Notes under the pieces: generated by a model
What the model saw: only the letters and a program-made list of their open reading frames with translations
Told to the model about the DNA's origin: nothing
Databases searched by the model: none
Translations under genes and position numbers: made by a program
Shown: positions 1 through 8,468 of the stretch, one piece after another
Layout: every line of letters starts with the position of its first letter
Position numbering within the stretch: position 1 is the first letter of the stretch
From: Acidimicrobiaceae bacterium
GTDB lineage: Bacteria; Actinomycetota; Acidimicrobiia; Acidimicrobiales; Poriferisodalaceae
Assembly: GCA_002722565.1 (NCBI GenBank)
Contig: PBMG01000001.1
Span: forward strand, 264,171 to 328,170
Direction: 5' to 3'
Length of the DNA stretch: 64,000 nucleotides

Positions 1-46
1 TCACAGAAGTTGGTAATTTAGGCGACCTAACCATCGCGGCTTCGGG

Positions 47-52
47 TACCGT
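47..52 (+). promoter_or_regulatory. Candidate -10 box for leaderless alpha/beta-hydrolase gene
   Basis: TACCGT ends seven bases before the GTG at 60. Because the window begins here and the frame is open upstream, this start is less certain than the others. Confidence 0.3.
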
Positions 53-59
53 TCGCTAC

Positions 60-875
60 GTGCCGGACAAGTACTTTGACGTAAACGGGATAGCGACTCT
101 CGTACATCATCGCGGGATGACGACACTGCCGGGGTCTGCCCCGGACCTCGATTCCGGGCAGCCCGTTCTTTTTCTCCATGACGCTGGCGTCAATGGCAAC
201 ACTTTCGCCGATGTCATGGACCTTTTAACGGTTGACCATTCGCCTGTCAGCCTTGACCTTCCGGGTCATGGCCGGAGCGCTTCATTAGATAGCCTGCCAA
301 CCGTCGAGGCCATGGCCTCGCATATTGAATCGTTGATGGCCCCTTGGGGGTTACATTCCTTAACCGTGGTGGGTGATGGACTTGGAGCCGCCATCGGCGT
401 TGAGTTAGCCGCGAACGGTTCGTTGCCGGTGGCCTCTCTAGTCTGCGTCGGTTCGGTAGGACCCTTCATCTCGCTTACTTCGGAAATAGATGAGCTGACC
501 CAGATCACAACTGGCAAAGCACGACGACAGTTCGACACCACAGGCTATGCACCCGAACCCGATGAGAAAATGATGAGGAAGGCCTTCAGCCATTGGGTCA
601 CAACGGATCCAAGGGCCACCTTAGGTGCTAGGAAAGCACAAGCTGAATGGAATAGCCAAGTCGACTTATCCAAGGTTGCTTGCACAACAATTGTCGCCAT
701 CGGGACCCACACTGAGGAGGGCTCAAAGGTCAACAGTCTGAGCTTCGCGGAGCAGCTCGAACTCAGCCAAATTGTGATGATTGAAGGTGCCGGGAGACAC
801 TCCGCACAAGAAGTCCCCTCTGACTTCTGTGCCGTAATCCGGGACAGCATTACTGAAAGCAGTACAGCATCATGA
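60..875 (+). CDS. Alpha/beta-hydrolase fold protein lacking the usual Ser nucleophile
   Basis: The protein has 271 residues and an alpha/beta-hydrolase fold. An oxyanion-type segment (VLFLHDAG, about 36-43) is followed by DLPGHGRS (66-73), both typical of the family. The nucleophile elbow reads GDGLG at 105-109, so the position normally held by Ser, Asp or Cys is Gly107. The C-terminal GAGH motif is altered to GAGRH. It may therefore be non-catalytic or use another chemistry. The GTG start has no Shine-Dalgarno but has a TACCGT box 7 bases upstream, as in other leaderless-looking starts here. The frame stays open to the window edge, so an upstream start cannot be excluded. It overlaps the thiolase-like gene by 4 bases (ATGA), implying one operon. 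Substrate unknown. Confidence 0.75.
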   Translation: MPDKYFDVNGIATLVHHRGMTTLPGSAPDLDSGQPVLFLHDAGVNGNTFADVMDLLTVDHSPVSLDLPGHGRSASLDSLPTVEAMASHIESLMAPWGLHSLTVVGDGLGAAIGVELAANGSLPVASLVCVGSVGPFISLTSEIDELTQITTGKARRQFDTTGYAPEPDEKMMRKAFSHWVTTDPRATLGARKAQAEWNSQVDLSKVACTTIVAIGTHTEEGSKVNSLSFAEQLELSQIVMIEGAGRHSAQEVPSDFCAVIRDSITESSTAS

Positions 876-2044
876 GCAGCACTAACTTTCCTCGTGGCGC
901 TGCGATCGCCGGGGTTTATGAACATCCCAGCCGGTTTTCACCCGACAAGACCGAATTTCAGATAATGGCCGAATGCGCCAAGGGAGCCCTCGATGATGCC
1001 GGCTTACAGCGCACGGATGTAGATGGTCTGTTTGGGGCCTCAATGACCATGGGGTTGATGGGAATCGTAGATCTAGCCGAATACCTCGACCTATATCCCG
1101 ACTATCTCGATGGGACCAACATCGGAGGCTCTTCCTTCGTCGCTCACGTTTCTCACGCTGCGGCGGCAGTCCACGCTGGCTTGTGCAACGTGGCGCTGGT
1201 GTTATACGGCTCTACGGCAGCGTCAAACTCGATGGCAATCGGGACAGGCGGGTCAGGCGGATCAAGAAACCCTGATACTGCATTCGCCGCTCCGTACGGT
1301 ATGACGACTGTAGGTAGTTACGCGACTTACGCCAACCTCCACATGAAGACTTACGGCACGACAAGTGAACAGCTAGCTGAGATCGCTGTAACTATGCGCC
1401 AGCACGCCGGGCTCAACCCTTTGGCGAAGATGCGCAACCCGATAACGGTGGACGACGTGTTAGACAGCAGAATGATTTCACGACCACTCCACCTTCTTGA
1501 CTGTTGCATTATTAGCGATGGTGGAGGCGCAGTGATCGTGACTTCCTTAGACCGAGCCCGAGACCTGCAAAAAATGCCGGTTCAGATTCTGGGTTGCGGC
1601 GAGGCTGTCCAACATCAGGGAGTTGGCTATTCCGACATTCTCTCCATAGCGGCAAAGCAATCCGGCGCCAAGGCCCTAGAGATGGCAGGCGTACAGCACT
1701 CCGATATAGACCTGGCCATGATCTACGACTCATTCACCATTACCGTCTTAGCCACCTTGGAGAACCTCGGGTTCTGTCCCGTCGGTGGAGGCGGCGACTT
1801 CGTTGCGAACGGCGGCATCAGCCTTCAGGGGTCTCTTCCGGTCAATCCGGACGGTGGTGGCCTATCCTCCAATCACCCGGGGATGCGCGGCATATTCCTG
1901 GTAATCGAGGCAGTGAAGCAATTGAGACATGAATGCGACGCTAGGCAAGTAGCTAACGCAGAGATAGCTCTAGCCCATGGCACTGGCGGCACGATTGGTG
2001 ACAAACACAGTGGCGCGACATTAATTCTTGGACGGGACCGATGA
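872..2044 (+). CDS. Thiolase-superfamily protein (SCP2/Ltp-like) without the catalytic Cys
   Basis: The 390-residue protein belongs to the thiolase superfamily, in the acetyl-CoA acetyltransferase/lipid-transfer (SCP2, Ltp) branch. The region where thiolases carry the nucleophilic Cys reads IGGSSFVAH (84-92), with no Cys. The C-terminal end has SSNHPGMRG and AHGTGG instead of the usual GHP and CxGGG signatures. Thiolase-fold proteins of this kind that pair with a DUF35 partner include the steroid side-chain aldolase Ltp2, so carbon-carbon cleavage or condensation on a CoA ester by a non-thiolase mechanism is plausible. The next gene is such a DUF35 protein, overlapping by 4 bases. The family is sure; the reaction and substrate are inferred. 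Confidence 0.85.
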   Translation: MSSTNFPRGAAIAGVYEHPSRFSPDKTEFQIMAECAKGALDDAGLQRTDVDGLFGASMTMGLMGIVDLAEYLDLYPDYLDGTNIGGSSFVAHVSHAAAAVHAGLCNVALVLYGSTAASNSMAIGTGGSGGSRNPDTAFAAPYGMTTVGSYATYANLHMKTYGTTSEQLAEIAVTMRQHAGLNPLAKMRNPITVDDVLDSRMISRPLHLLDCCIISDGGGAVIVTSLDRARDLQKMPVQILGCGEAVQHQGVGYSDILSIAAKQSGAKALEMAGVQHSDIDLAMIYDSFTITVLATLENLGFCPVGGGGDFVANGGISLQGSLPVNPDGGGLSSNHPGMRGIFLVIEAVKQLRHECDARQVANAEIALAHGTGGTIGDKHSGATLILGRDR

Positions 2045-2463
2045 AGCCGATTGATCACCCGCTCCCCCACGCGAGTTGGGAATCACGGGGCTTTTGGGAG
2101 GGCGCAGGTCGAGAAGAACTCGTCCTGCAACGATGCACTCAATGTGGTCTAGTACAACACCGGCCACGCGGATTGTGCGCCCATTGTCTCGACGGCGCCA
2201 ACTTGGAACATTTCGTTGCATCCGGAGCCGGCACTATCTACAGCTTCACCGTCACGGAACAAAACCAAGCAAAAGGCTTCGCCGAAGCGTGCCCATATGT
2301 GATGGCTTACATCACTTTGGATGAAGGGCCCCGGTTGTTGAGCGTAATCGTGGATTGCGAACTCGATGAGGTCGCTATCGGCGGTCGCGTTCAAGTCGGT
2401 TTCGTAACTCAGAGTCGCGACGATCGTGAAACATTCGCCGTACCTGTATTTCGCCTCATCTGA
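2041..2463 (+). CDS. Zn-ribbon / OB-fold DUF35 protein, partner of the thiolase-like protein
   Basis: This 140-residue protein has an N-terminal rubredoxin-like zinc ribbon with Cys32, Cys35, Cys46 and Cys49 (CTQC ... CAHC). An OB-fold domain follows, with the family segment YSFTVTEQ and a GxxVxVGF ending. DUF35 proteins bind acyl-CoA and form complexes with thiolase-fold enzymes, as in the Ltp2-ChsH2 aldolase. The start codon lies inside the stop of the thiolase-like gene (ATGA), so translational coupling and a 1:1 complex are likely. It has no catalytic residues of its own that I can identify. Confidence 0.9.
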   Translation: MKPIDHPLPHASWESRGFWEGAGREELVLQRCTQCGLVQHRPRGLCAHCLDGANLEHFVASGAGTIYSFTVTEQNQAKGFAEACPYVMAYITLDEGPRLLSVIVDCELDEVAIGGRVQVGFVTQSRDDRETFAVPVFRLI

Positions 2464-2475
2464 CCGTTAGAACCC

Positions 2476-3120
2476 ATGCTCTTAGATCTACACACTCACT
2501 CTGTTCAGTCGGATGACGGAAGGGCAAAAGTAGAGAATTACTGCAAGTGGATTCGCAAGAAGGAGCTCCCATTGGATGGCTTCGTTCTCACTGAGCACCG
2601 ACAATTCGATTCGGACTCGGACTACCGGCATCTCGAAGACGAGTTCGGTTTGGTGATCTTGAAGGCCAGCGAAGTGGAAAGTGACTTTGGGCACGTCCTG
2701 GTGTTCGGGGTTAACGAGGACCTGCAAGCAGCGATCGACTTCACAGACGTTCGGTTACCTATCGAGAAAGTCCTTTATGAAAGCCACAAAGCGGGCGCCT
2801 TTGCTGCGCCCTGCCACCCTGGCCGCAAACGGGTCGGTCTGTTTTCGCACTATGCAGAAAAGGGACAAGTCGAAGGCGTTCACACCGTCGAAGTCCTGAA
2901 TGGCGGATCAATCCCTGGCGAGGACGAGCTTTCTGTAGAGATGGCAGCTAAATATGGGTACAAAGGGTTCGGAGGCAGCGACAGCCATGTTGTCAGTCGA
3001 ATCGGTTTTTGTGCGACAAATTTCCCCGAGCAGGAAATTCGCAATATCGACGACCTAGTCAACGCGCTGGAGGGCGGAAGCTTCGAAGCAGTCTCACTAC
3101 GTCCCACGGAACTTGACTAA
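2476..3120 (+). CDS. PHP-domain metal-dependent hydrolase/phosphoesterase
   Basis: The 214-residue protein is a PHP (polymerase and histidinol phosphatase) domain. Metal-binding motifs appear in the expected order: DLHTHS at 4-9, TEH at 39-41, a Glu/His segment (SEVESDFGH) near 66-74, CHPGR near 114, and GSDSH near 173. Proteins of this size are generally phosphoesterases acting on nucleotides or small phosphates; the substrate is unknown. It starts 12 bases after the DUF35 gene and probably belongs to the same transcript. Its last 4 bases overlap the end of the convergent ADP-ribosylglycohydrolase gene. Confidence 0.85.
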   Translation: MLLDLHTHSVQSDDGRAKVENYCKWIRKKELPLDGFVLTEHRQFDSDSDYRHLEDEFGLVILKASEVESDFGHVLVFGVNEDLQAAIDFTDVRLPIEKVLYESHKAGAFAAPCHPGRKRVGLFSHYAEKGQVEGVHTVEVLNGGSIPGEDELSVEMAAKYGYKGFGGSDSHVVSRIGFCATNFPEQEIRNIDDLVNALEGGSFEAVSLRPTELD

Positions 3121-4178
3121 CCAGCCAAAGCCACGGTGCGTTTCGTGAGTTCGTCAAGTGTGGTGTCACCGCAGCCCACGACGCTTGTCTGGATCCTCCC
3201 CTCCCACTGATCAACCCAATGACCCGGAATCTCTGTACCAGTTAAACCCCAGAGCCCGCCGACGGTGGCGCCGTTGCAGTCTGTGTCCCATCCGGCAGCC
3301 ACCGTGTCTCCGATCGCAGCGCCGAAATCCGCGTGGTGGCGGGTGAGGCCCCAGGTAACCAATGCCAGATTGTTTACCGTATGGACCGGAGACATCCCAG
3401 CGTAACGATCGTGGAGTTTGTTCGGAAGCGGGTCGGCAGCCGTCGACAAGCCCATCTCGACCGCCATTGCACATTCGGAATCAGACGGAATATAGGAAGC
3501 AGCTTCTTCCATAACCTTGTTGAGGGGCACCCCCGAGCCGATTAAGGCGCCGGCTACTGCAACCACTATCGCGCCGTAAACGCCTTCGGTTCTATGGCTG
3601 AGGCTTGCGTCCGCTTCGGCCATACGTGCGGCGGCTTTCGGGTCGCCCGGACAAATCCAACCATATAAATCAGCCCGAATCTGAGCACCTATCCACTGGT
3701 TGTATGGGTTGTCACTGCATTCAGTTAGGTCGATGTTCGGCTCAGAGCCGTAGGCAAATCGCATGCCTGCGTGTTCAAGTAACTTTATGTATGCCTCGCG
3801 CTCGGCCGTGTAGACGATTGCACCGGGCAAGTAACGAAGCCACATCCGACCTACATCGGCAGTCGTAAAGTTTCGACCGTACTGCTCGATGAGCATGAGT
3901 GAGATCACTGTGTAGTTGATGTCGTCGTCGGGTATCGCAGCGGAGATCGATTCCAGGCACGCTTCGGGGTGTTCGACAGCTTGGTTCAAGGAGGGTTTGA
4001 AAGGCACATAGTTACGGAGGGGTAATGCGTCGGCGGAGTCCAAGTAGCTGTTGAGCTGTTCAACCCCATACCTCATCGAGAGCATCTCAACTGGCTTGCC
4101 AAGCATGCAACCGCTAACCCGCCCAGCCCAAGCGTTTCGAATCCTGGTCTCGTAGCTAGCTTCAGATTTCGCATACAT
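3117..4178 (-). CDS. ADP-ribosylglycohydrolase (DraG/ARH) family protein
   Basis: The 353-residue protein has the all-helical ADP-ribosylglycohydrolase fold. The N-terminal part reads RVSGCMLGKPVE. A metal-binding Asp cluster PDDDINYT lies near residue 80, and the C-terminal signature GWDTDCNGATVG near 300. These residues normally hold two Mg ions that cleave ADP-ribose or a related ribosyl bond. The ATG at 4178 is preferred because the homologous part begins just after it. A TTG at 4205 or an ATG at 4190 would add up to nine residues. The gene faces away from the MaoC pair and meets the PHP gene tail to tail. The target (protein, nucleic acid or a small ribosylated metabolite) is unknown. 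Confidence 0.85.
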   Translation of the reverse strand: MYAKSEASYETRIRNAWAGRVSGCMLGKPVEMLSMRYGVEQLNSYLDSADALPLRNYVPFKPSLNQAVEHPEACLESISAAIPDDDINYTVISLMLIEQYGRNFTTADVGRMWLRYLPGAIVYTAEREAYIKLLEHAGMRFAYGSEPNIDLTECSDNPYNQWIGAQIRADLYGWICPGDPKAAARMAEADASLSHRTEGVYGAIVVAVAGALIGSGVPLNKVMEEAASYIPSDSECAMAVEMGLSTAADPLPNKLHDRYAGMSPVHTVNNLALVTWGLTRHHADFGAAIGDTVAAGWDTDCNGATVGGLWGLTGTEIPGHWVDQWEGRIQTSVVGCGDTTLDELTKRTVALAG

Positions 4179-4281
4179 GACCCCAATCATTGCCGAAATA
4201 CGCAAAGGTTGTGGTCAAGTGTTACCTTCGCAGCGGAACGCGGTGTCGCTGCCGTGCCTACTCCCCGAATGGATACACGAA

Positions 4282-4737
4282 ATGAGTCAAGCTAGTTCTC
4301 AACCCGATCTGGCCTCGATCAGACAAGACTGGGTCGGCGTCGAATTCGACTGGGCGACCTTTGAAATGAAGCCCGACGAGATGATCGCTTGGGCTGAAGC
4401 ATGCGGCGAGAAAGACCCGCGCTTCATTGACCAAGAGCATTCCGATTTTCAAGCCCATCCCGGCTTCACGACGCACTGTATGTCTGGCAGGGTTTTTCCC
4501 GAGAACTTCCCCCAAATCGGCGGAGGGTTCGGCATCGATGGCGGAAAGCGGGTCGAGGTTCACGCCCCAATTAGAGCTGGAGACACCTTGACTGCGACTA
4601 CGACAATCGCCGATATTTTTGACAAGACTGGCCGAAGTGGCACCATGATCTTCATTGTGCAACGAATGGAGTTTCGGAACGACGACTCTGAGCTGGTCTC
4701 GACCGTTGACTGGAAAATGATCAAGAGGGCGGAATGA
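4282..4737 (+). CDS. MaoC/FAS1-like dehydratase, N-terminal-type hotdog subunit
   Basis: The 151-residue single-hotdog protein resembles the N-terminal, usually non-catalytic half of two-domain MaoC enoyl-CoA hydratases and FAS1-like dehydratases. The segment IAWAEACGEKDPRF is typical. It also has THCMSGRVFPEN and a closing strand GTMIFIVQRMEF. I choose the ATG at 4282 because the hotdog similarity begins directly after it; upstream codons are low-complexity and unlike the family. It overlaps the next hotdog gene by 4 bases, so the two very likely form a heteromeric hydratase acting on CoA esters. No canonical catalytic D-x4-H is visible in this subunit. Confidence 0.8.
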   Translation: MSQASSQPDLASIRQDWVGVEFDWATFEMKPDEMIAWAEACGEKDPRFIDQEHSDFQAHPGFTTHCMSGRVFPENFPQIGGGFGIDGGKRVEVHAPIRAGDTLTATTTIADIFDKTGRSGTMIFIVQRMEFRNDDSELVSTVDWKMIKRAE

Positions 4738-5156
4738 GCATGTCTGCTATCTCCAGTTTCGATGACGTTGAGTTAGGTGACGAGCTTCCAACCGAGACAC
4801 CAGATGTCTCCATGGAGCAGGTAACTCGTTTCTGTCACTCAGCCAAGCACCTGTTTGAACGATTCACCGATCACGATGCAGCACGAAAGGAAGGGTTCCC
4901 CGGCGCGATCGTGCCGGGAATAATGAGCCAAGGCCTACTAGCCGCGATGATTCACAAGTGGGCACCGGGCTGCAACATTATGAGTATCGATACTGTGTTT
5001 CGTGGCTCGTTGCTCGTCGATTCCAACATCACGATGACAGGGGCGGTCACAGATACCGACGATGACGAGATGACTGCTGAACTTGATTTGAGCATCATTG
5101 CCGAAGATGGACGTACAGGTGTTATCGGAACCGCAAAGGTTCAGTTCTTGTCTTGA
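4734..5156 (+). CDS. MaoC-like hotdog dehydratase subunit
   Basis: The 140-residue hotdog protein corresponds to the C-terminal half of two-domain MaoC hydratases. It shows FTDHDAARKEGFPGAIVPG at 44-62, the helix-turn region normally containing the hydratase His-Asp. At the expected His position (xHxD) it has Phe44 before Asp46, so the textbook R-hydratase dyad is incomplete. The two-gene arrangement resembles heteromeric acyl dehydratases, including those of steroid side-chain degradation. Reading ATGA overlaps the upstream partner. Its function is inferred as hydration or dehydration of an acyl-CoA, or binding without catalysis. Confidence 0.8.
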   Translation: MSMSAISSFDDVELGDELPTETPDVSMEQVTRFCHSAKHLFERFTDHDAARKEGFPGAIVPGIMSQGLLAAMIHKWAPGCNIMSIDTVFRGSLLVDSNITMTGAVTDTDDDEMTAELDLSIIAEDGRTGVIGTAKVQFLS

Positions 5157-5181
5157 TGGCGAGGGAAGCAGGGGTTGGAAG

Positions 5182-5832
5182 ATGTTGGAATTAACTGCAG
5201 ACGAGGTCCTAGCGACAACACGTTCAGTGCGTCGCCGGTTGGATATGGAACGAGAGGTCGGCGAAGAATTACTGCGTGAATGTTTGACGCTTGCCCTGCA
5301 GGCTCCGACGGGTTCGTTGAGACAGGATTGGCATTTCGTCATCTCCAACGACCGAGACCAGTGCAGAGAAGTGGGTTTGATATATCAGCAAGTGTGGACC
5401 GCTATGGTGACCGACAAATACTTGGATTCAGCGGTGTCACAACAAGGCGATGACGTTGCCCAACAGTCATGGCTGAACATGATGGGCTCGGCCCGCCATT
5501 TGGCGGAAACCTTTCCCGAAACACCTGCAATTTTTGTTCCCTGTATTACAGGCCGTTTAGACGGCGCTGATGCTATGACCCAAGCAGTGAAGTGGGGGTC
5601 CGTCATACAAGCAGCATGGAGCTTCATGCTCGCAGCACGCAACAGAGGCCTTGGGACCTGTTGGACAACAGTGCACCTCCAACGAGAACGAGACGTGGCG
5701 GAGGTGCTAGGCATTCCCTTTGAAGAGGTTCAGCAGGTAGCCCTCAGCCCTGTCGCTTACACTGTCGGCACACAATTCAAACCAGGGCGCCGAAAGACGG
5801 ACGCCGAATTCGTCCATTTCAATGGCTGGTAG
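5182..5832 (+). CDS. Nitroreductase-family flavoprotein
   Basis: The 216-residue protein is an FMN-dependent nitroreductase-fold enzyme. The N-terminal phosphate-binding RSVRRRL (about 11-17) is followed by APTGSLRQDWHF and a C-terminal GLGTCWTT loop, all family landmarks. Such enzymes reduce quinones, nitro groups or enones with NAD(P)H. The ATG at 5182 is preferred because a purine-rich GGTTGGAAG lies just upstream and the family similarity starts there. It follows the MaoC pair by 25 bases and overlaps the SCO6745-like gene by 11 bases. The physiological substrate is unknown. Confidence 0.85.
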   Translation: MLELTADEVLATTRSVRRRLDMEREVGEELLRECLTLALQAPTGSLRQDWHFVISNDRDQCREVGLIYQQVWTAMVTDKYLDSAVSQQGDDVAQQSWLNMMGSARHLAETFPETPAIFVPCITGRLDGADAMTQAVKWGSVIQAAWSFMLAARNRGLGTCWTTVHLQRERDVAEVLGIPFEEVQQVALSPVAYTVGTQFKPGRRKTDAEFVHFNGW

Positions 5833-6703
5833 CAAGACCGACGCAAGGCGTTTCGCCGCTGCGGCCGAGCCACTGCATTCATGCACGTATTACGCTCCTG
5901 AGATCAACGAGTTCACGGCTTTTGGATACAAGGGCTGGTGGCATGCCTACTTCGCGTATCGCTCTGCTCCTCTAGGGAACGCGCCAGCTGATCTCGTAAC
6001 GAGAGTTTTTTATAACTTCGCTCCGCGGATGGTCGAGCGTTCCGTTCCTGGATGTTGGGACATAATGCCGGCTGCGAAGGTCAGAAGCCTGCAGCTGTCA
6101 ATTGTCGATCGAGCATTAAACCGAATCTTTGAGGAATACTCGTGGGGTCCAGAACTTACGGAAGCAGTTAAATTACTCGGGGCCGCCTTGCCGGAGTTGA
6201 GCTGTGATGAGCGGCCGCTTTTCGAGGCGTGGGTGTCCGAGCCTTGGCCCGAGCCACCTCTACTCGGTCTATGGCACGCAACGACCCTACTAAGGGAGTA
6301 CCGGTTCGATGGACACAACGCTGCGTTGCGCGAAGCCGGAATCTCAGGCCTCGGCTCGCACCTACTGATGGTTGCGGATGGAAGAGGTACGCCTGAAGTA
6401 ATTCAGAAGATACGAGGATGGACGCCCGACGAATGGAAGGCAGAGTTGATTCACCTCAGTGATATTGGTTGGTTAGATCAACAGGGGTTGCATACAGCCA
6501 CAGGGCGCGCTGAACGGAAGGAAATCGAGGTTCAAACAGATCGTTATTCGAACCCCATTGCAGCAAAGCTCGGGGGCGACGCAACCCATTTAGTATTGGG
6601 TGTCTTAGAACGCGTTTCTCAATTTCTTCTAAAGCACGGCGTGGTTCCAGGGAAATGGCCGCCACGTCATTTAGGCCGAATAGACCCATCCCTGGAGGAG
6701 TAG
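5822..6703 (+). CDS. SCO6745/SalK-like protein (helix-turn-helix type)
   Basis: The 293-residue protein resembles the actinobacterial SCO6745 family, whose members include SalK-like proteins with a winged-helix-like C-terminal half. Matching regions include an N-terminal helix with EPLHSCTYYAPE, a middle WHATTLLREYRFDGHNAAL, and a C-terminal LGWLDQQGLHTATG-like turn (here IGWLDQQGLHTATG). The family is common beside actinobacterial redox and secondary-metabolism genes; no activity is securely assigned. It overlaps the nitroreductase gene by 11 bases, which suggests a shared transcript. It could be a ligand sensor or an enzyme; I cannot decide. Confidence 0.65.
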   Translation: MAGSKTDARRFAAAAEPLHSCTYYAPEINEFTAFGYKGWWHAYFAYRSAPLGNAPADLVTRVFYNFAPRMVERSVPGCWDIMPAAKVRSLQLSIVDRALNRIFEEYSWGPELTEAVKLLGAALPELSCDERPLFEAWVSEPWPEPPLLGLWHATTLLREYRFDGHNAALREAGISGLGSHLLMVADGRGTPEVIQKIRGWTPDEWKAELIHLSDIGWLDQQGLHTATGRAERKEIEVQTDRYSNPIAAKLGGDATHLVLGVLERVSQFLLKHGVVPGKWPPRHLGRIDPSLEE

Positions 6704-6763
6704 GCACGGTAGCTTTAATCCAGGCCCGAGCTAACTTGCGCTCCGACCAAAAATGAGGGTTCT

Positions 6764-8467
6764 TTGACTGAGAATGAGCGAGATGCTGCACTCAAGAGCG
6801 ACTACATCAGAGACCTCGTAGCCGCCGACACAGCCTCGGGTCGCTTCGACGGGCGCGTCCAGACGCGATTCCCGCCCGAACCTAACGGGTATCTCCACAT
6901 AGGCCATGCCAAAGCGATATGCCTTGATTTCGCGTTGGCGGCTGAGCACCAGGGGGTCTGCAATTTACGTTTCGACGACACGAATCCGAGTACGGAGGAC
7001 GTGAGCTACGTTGATGCGATTCTCGAAGACCTTAAGTGGTTGGGTTTCACTCCGGCTTCTGTTTTTCACAGCTCTGACTATTTCGAGCAGCTATACGAAT
7101 GGGCTGAGTTTCTCATCATGAGGGAGCTCGCTTATGTCGATGATCAGGGCCCTGAAGCCGTTGCCGAACAACGCGGCGGCTTCGGTCGGCCTGGCGTCGA
7201 CAGTCCGTTTCGATCGCGCTCAACTGATGAGAACCTGGATCTTTTTCGCAGGATGCGGGCAGGAGAGTTCGCTCAGGGCAGTCGCGTCTTACGGGCCAAG
7301 ATTGATATGCAACACGAGAACATGCAGATGCGGGATCCCGTGATGTACCGAATTAGAGAAGAGACGCACCATCGGACTGGCGACAGTTGGTCGATTTACC
7401 CAACTTACGATTGGGCACACGGACAGAGCGACGCTATAGAGGGAGTGACTCACTCGCTCTGCAGTTTGGAGTTTTCAGATAACCGCGAACTGTATGACTG
7501 GTATTTAAGTCAACTACCGATTGAGGGGCCCCTGCCCTACCAAACCGAATTTGCCCGACTCGAGCTCACGCACACTGTCACGTCTAAACGTCAGCTGAAA
7601 GAACTAGTCACAGCTGGTGTCGTCGACGGGTGGGAAGACCCAAGGTTGCCAACCCTTCGAGCCCTTAGACGACGGGGCTATCCCGCAAGTTCCATCCGAG
7701 ACTTCTGCGCCTTTATCGGTGTGGCGCGGACCAACGCGCGCCACGATGTAGAACTCCTTGAGTCGTTCGTACGCACGGAGCTAAACCGATCCTCACTCCG
7801 GCGGATGGCGGTCCTTAAGCCCCTGAAGCTAATTATCACCAACTGGCCGACGGACGCTGACGGCATGCCCGTCACCGATGACAGGACCCTAGCCAACAAC
7901 CCAGAGAACGAAGATGACGGAACTCGGACAGTTCCTTTTAGCAATGAGCTCTGGATAGAGCACGACGACTTCAAAATGGAGCCGCCACCAAAATACTTCC
8001 GATTGTCACCCGGTCGCGAAGTCCGGCTACGCGGCGGGTACCTGATCACTTGCACCGACGCGGTGTGTGACGAAGACGGGACTCCAATTGAAGTTCGCTG
8101 CACTTATGACCCCGCCACAGCTGGAGGCGCAGCCCCTGACGGAAGAAAAGTGAAAGCAACTATTCATTGGGTCGACGCGAAAAGCGCTGTTGACGGAACA
8201 GTGGCCCTCTACGAGCGTCTTTTCGCAACCAAGAGTCCTGGCGAAGACACGGGCCAGCCCATTGACGACTTAAACGATGAGTCCCGGACCCTCATGGAAG
8301 GCTGCAAGCTAGAACCCGCGCTTGCTAACACAAGGTCTGGTCAAGTTGTTCAGTTCGAACGGCTTGGTTACTTTGCAGCCGACCCAGACCACAAGATGTT
8401 GTTTCATAGAACTGTCGGCCTTCGGGACGAGTGGGCCAGACTCGAAAAGCAAGCCAAAGGACAATGA
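6764..8467 (+). CDS. glnS: Glutaminyl-tRNA synthetase
   Basis: The 567-residue protein is a class I GlnRS that charges tRNA-Gln with glutamine in the cytosol. It shows PPEPNGYLHIGHAKAI around 37-52 (HIGH at 45-48) and a VTSKR version of the KMSKS loop near residue 272 (Thr where Met is usual). A C-terminal beta-barrel anticodon-binding region begins near 350. The start is TTG, fixed by GAGGG five bases upstream; no ATG lies near the N terminus. Length is normal for bacterial GlnRS. Many actinobacteria make Gln-tRNA by the GatCAB amidotransferase route instead, so a direct enzyme is notable. The following SDR gene starts one base after its stop. Confidence 0.95.
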   Translation: MTENERDAALKSDYIRDLVAADTASGRFDGRVQTRFPPEPNGYLHIGHAKAICLDFALAAEHQGVCNLRFDDTNPSTEDVSYVDAILEDLKWLGFTPASVFHSSDYFEQLYEWAEFLIMRELAYVDDQGPEAVAEQRGGFGRPGVDSPFRSRSTDENLDLFRRMRAGEFAQGSRVLRAKIDMQHENMQMRDPVMYRIREETHHRTGDSWSIYPTYDWAHGQSDAIEGVTHSLCSLEFSDNRELYDWYLSQLPIEGPLPYQTEFARLELTHTVTSKRQLKELVTAGVVDGWEDPRLPTLRALRRRGYPASSIRDFCAFIGVARTNARHDVELLESFVRTELNRSSLRRMAVLKPLKLIITNWPTDADGMPVTDDRTLANNPENEDDGTRTVPFSNELWIEHDDFKMEPPPKYFRLSPGREVRLRGGYLITCTDAVCDEDGTPIEVRCTYDPATAGGAAPDGRKVKATIHWVDAKSAVDGTVALYERLFATKSPGEDTGQPIDDLNDESRTLMEGCKLEPALANTRSGQVVQFERLGYFAADPDHKMLFHRTVGLRDEWARLEKQAKGQ

Positions 8468-8468
8468 A

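Noticed and set aside
4177-4281. Longer N terminus for the first MaoC subunit starting at 4177
   Set aside because: It would overlap the divergent glycohydrolase start, and the added residues do not match hotdog proteins.
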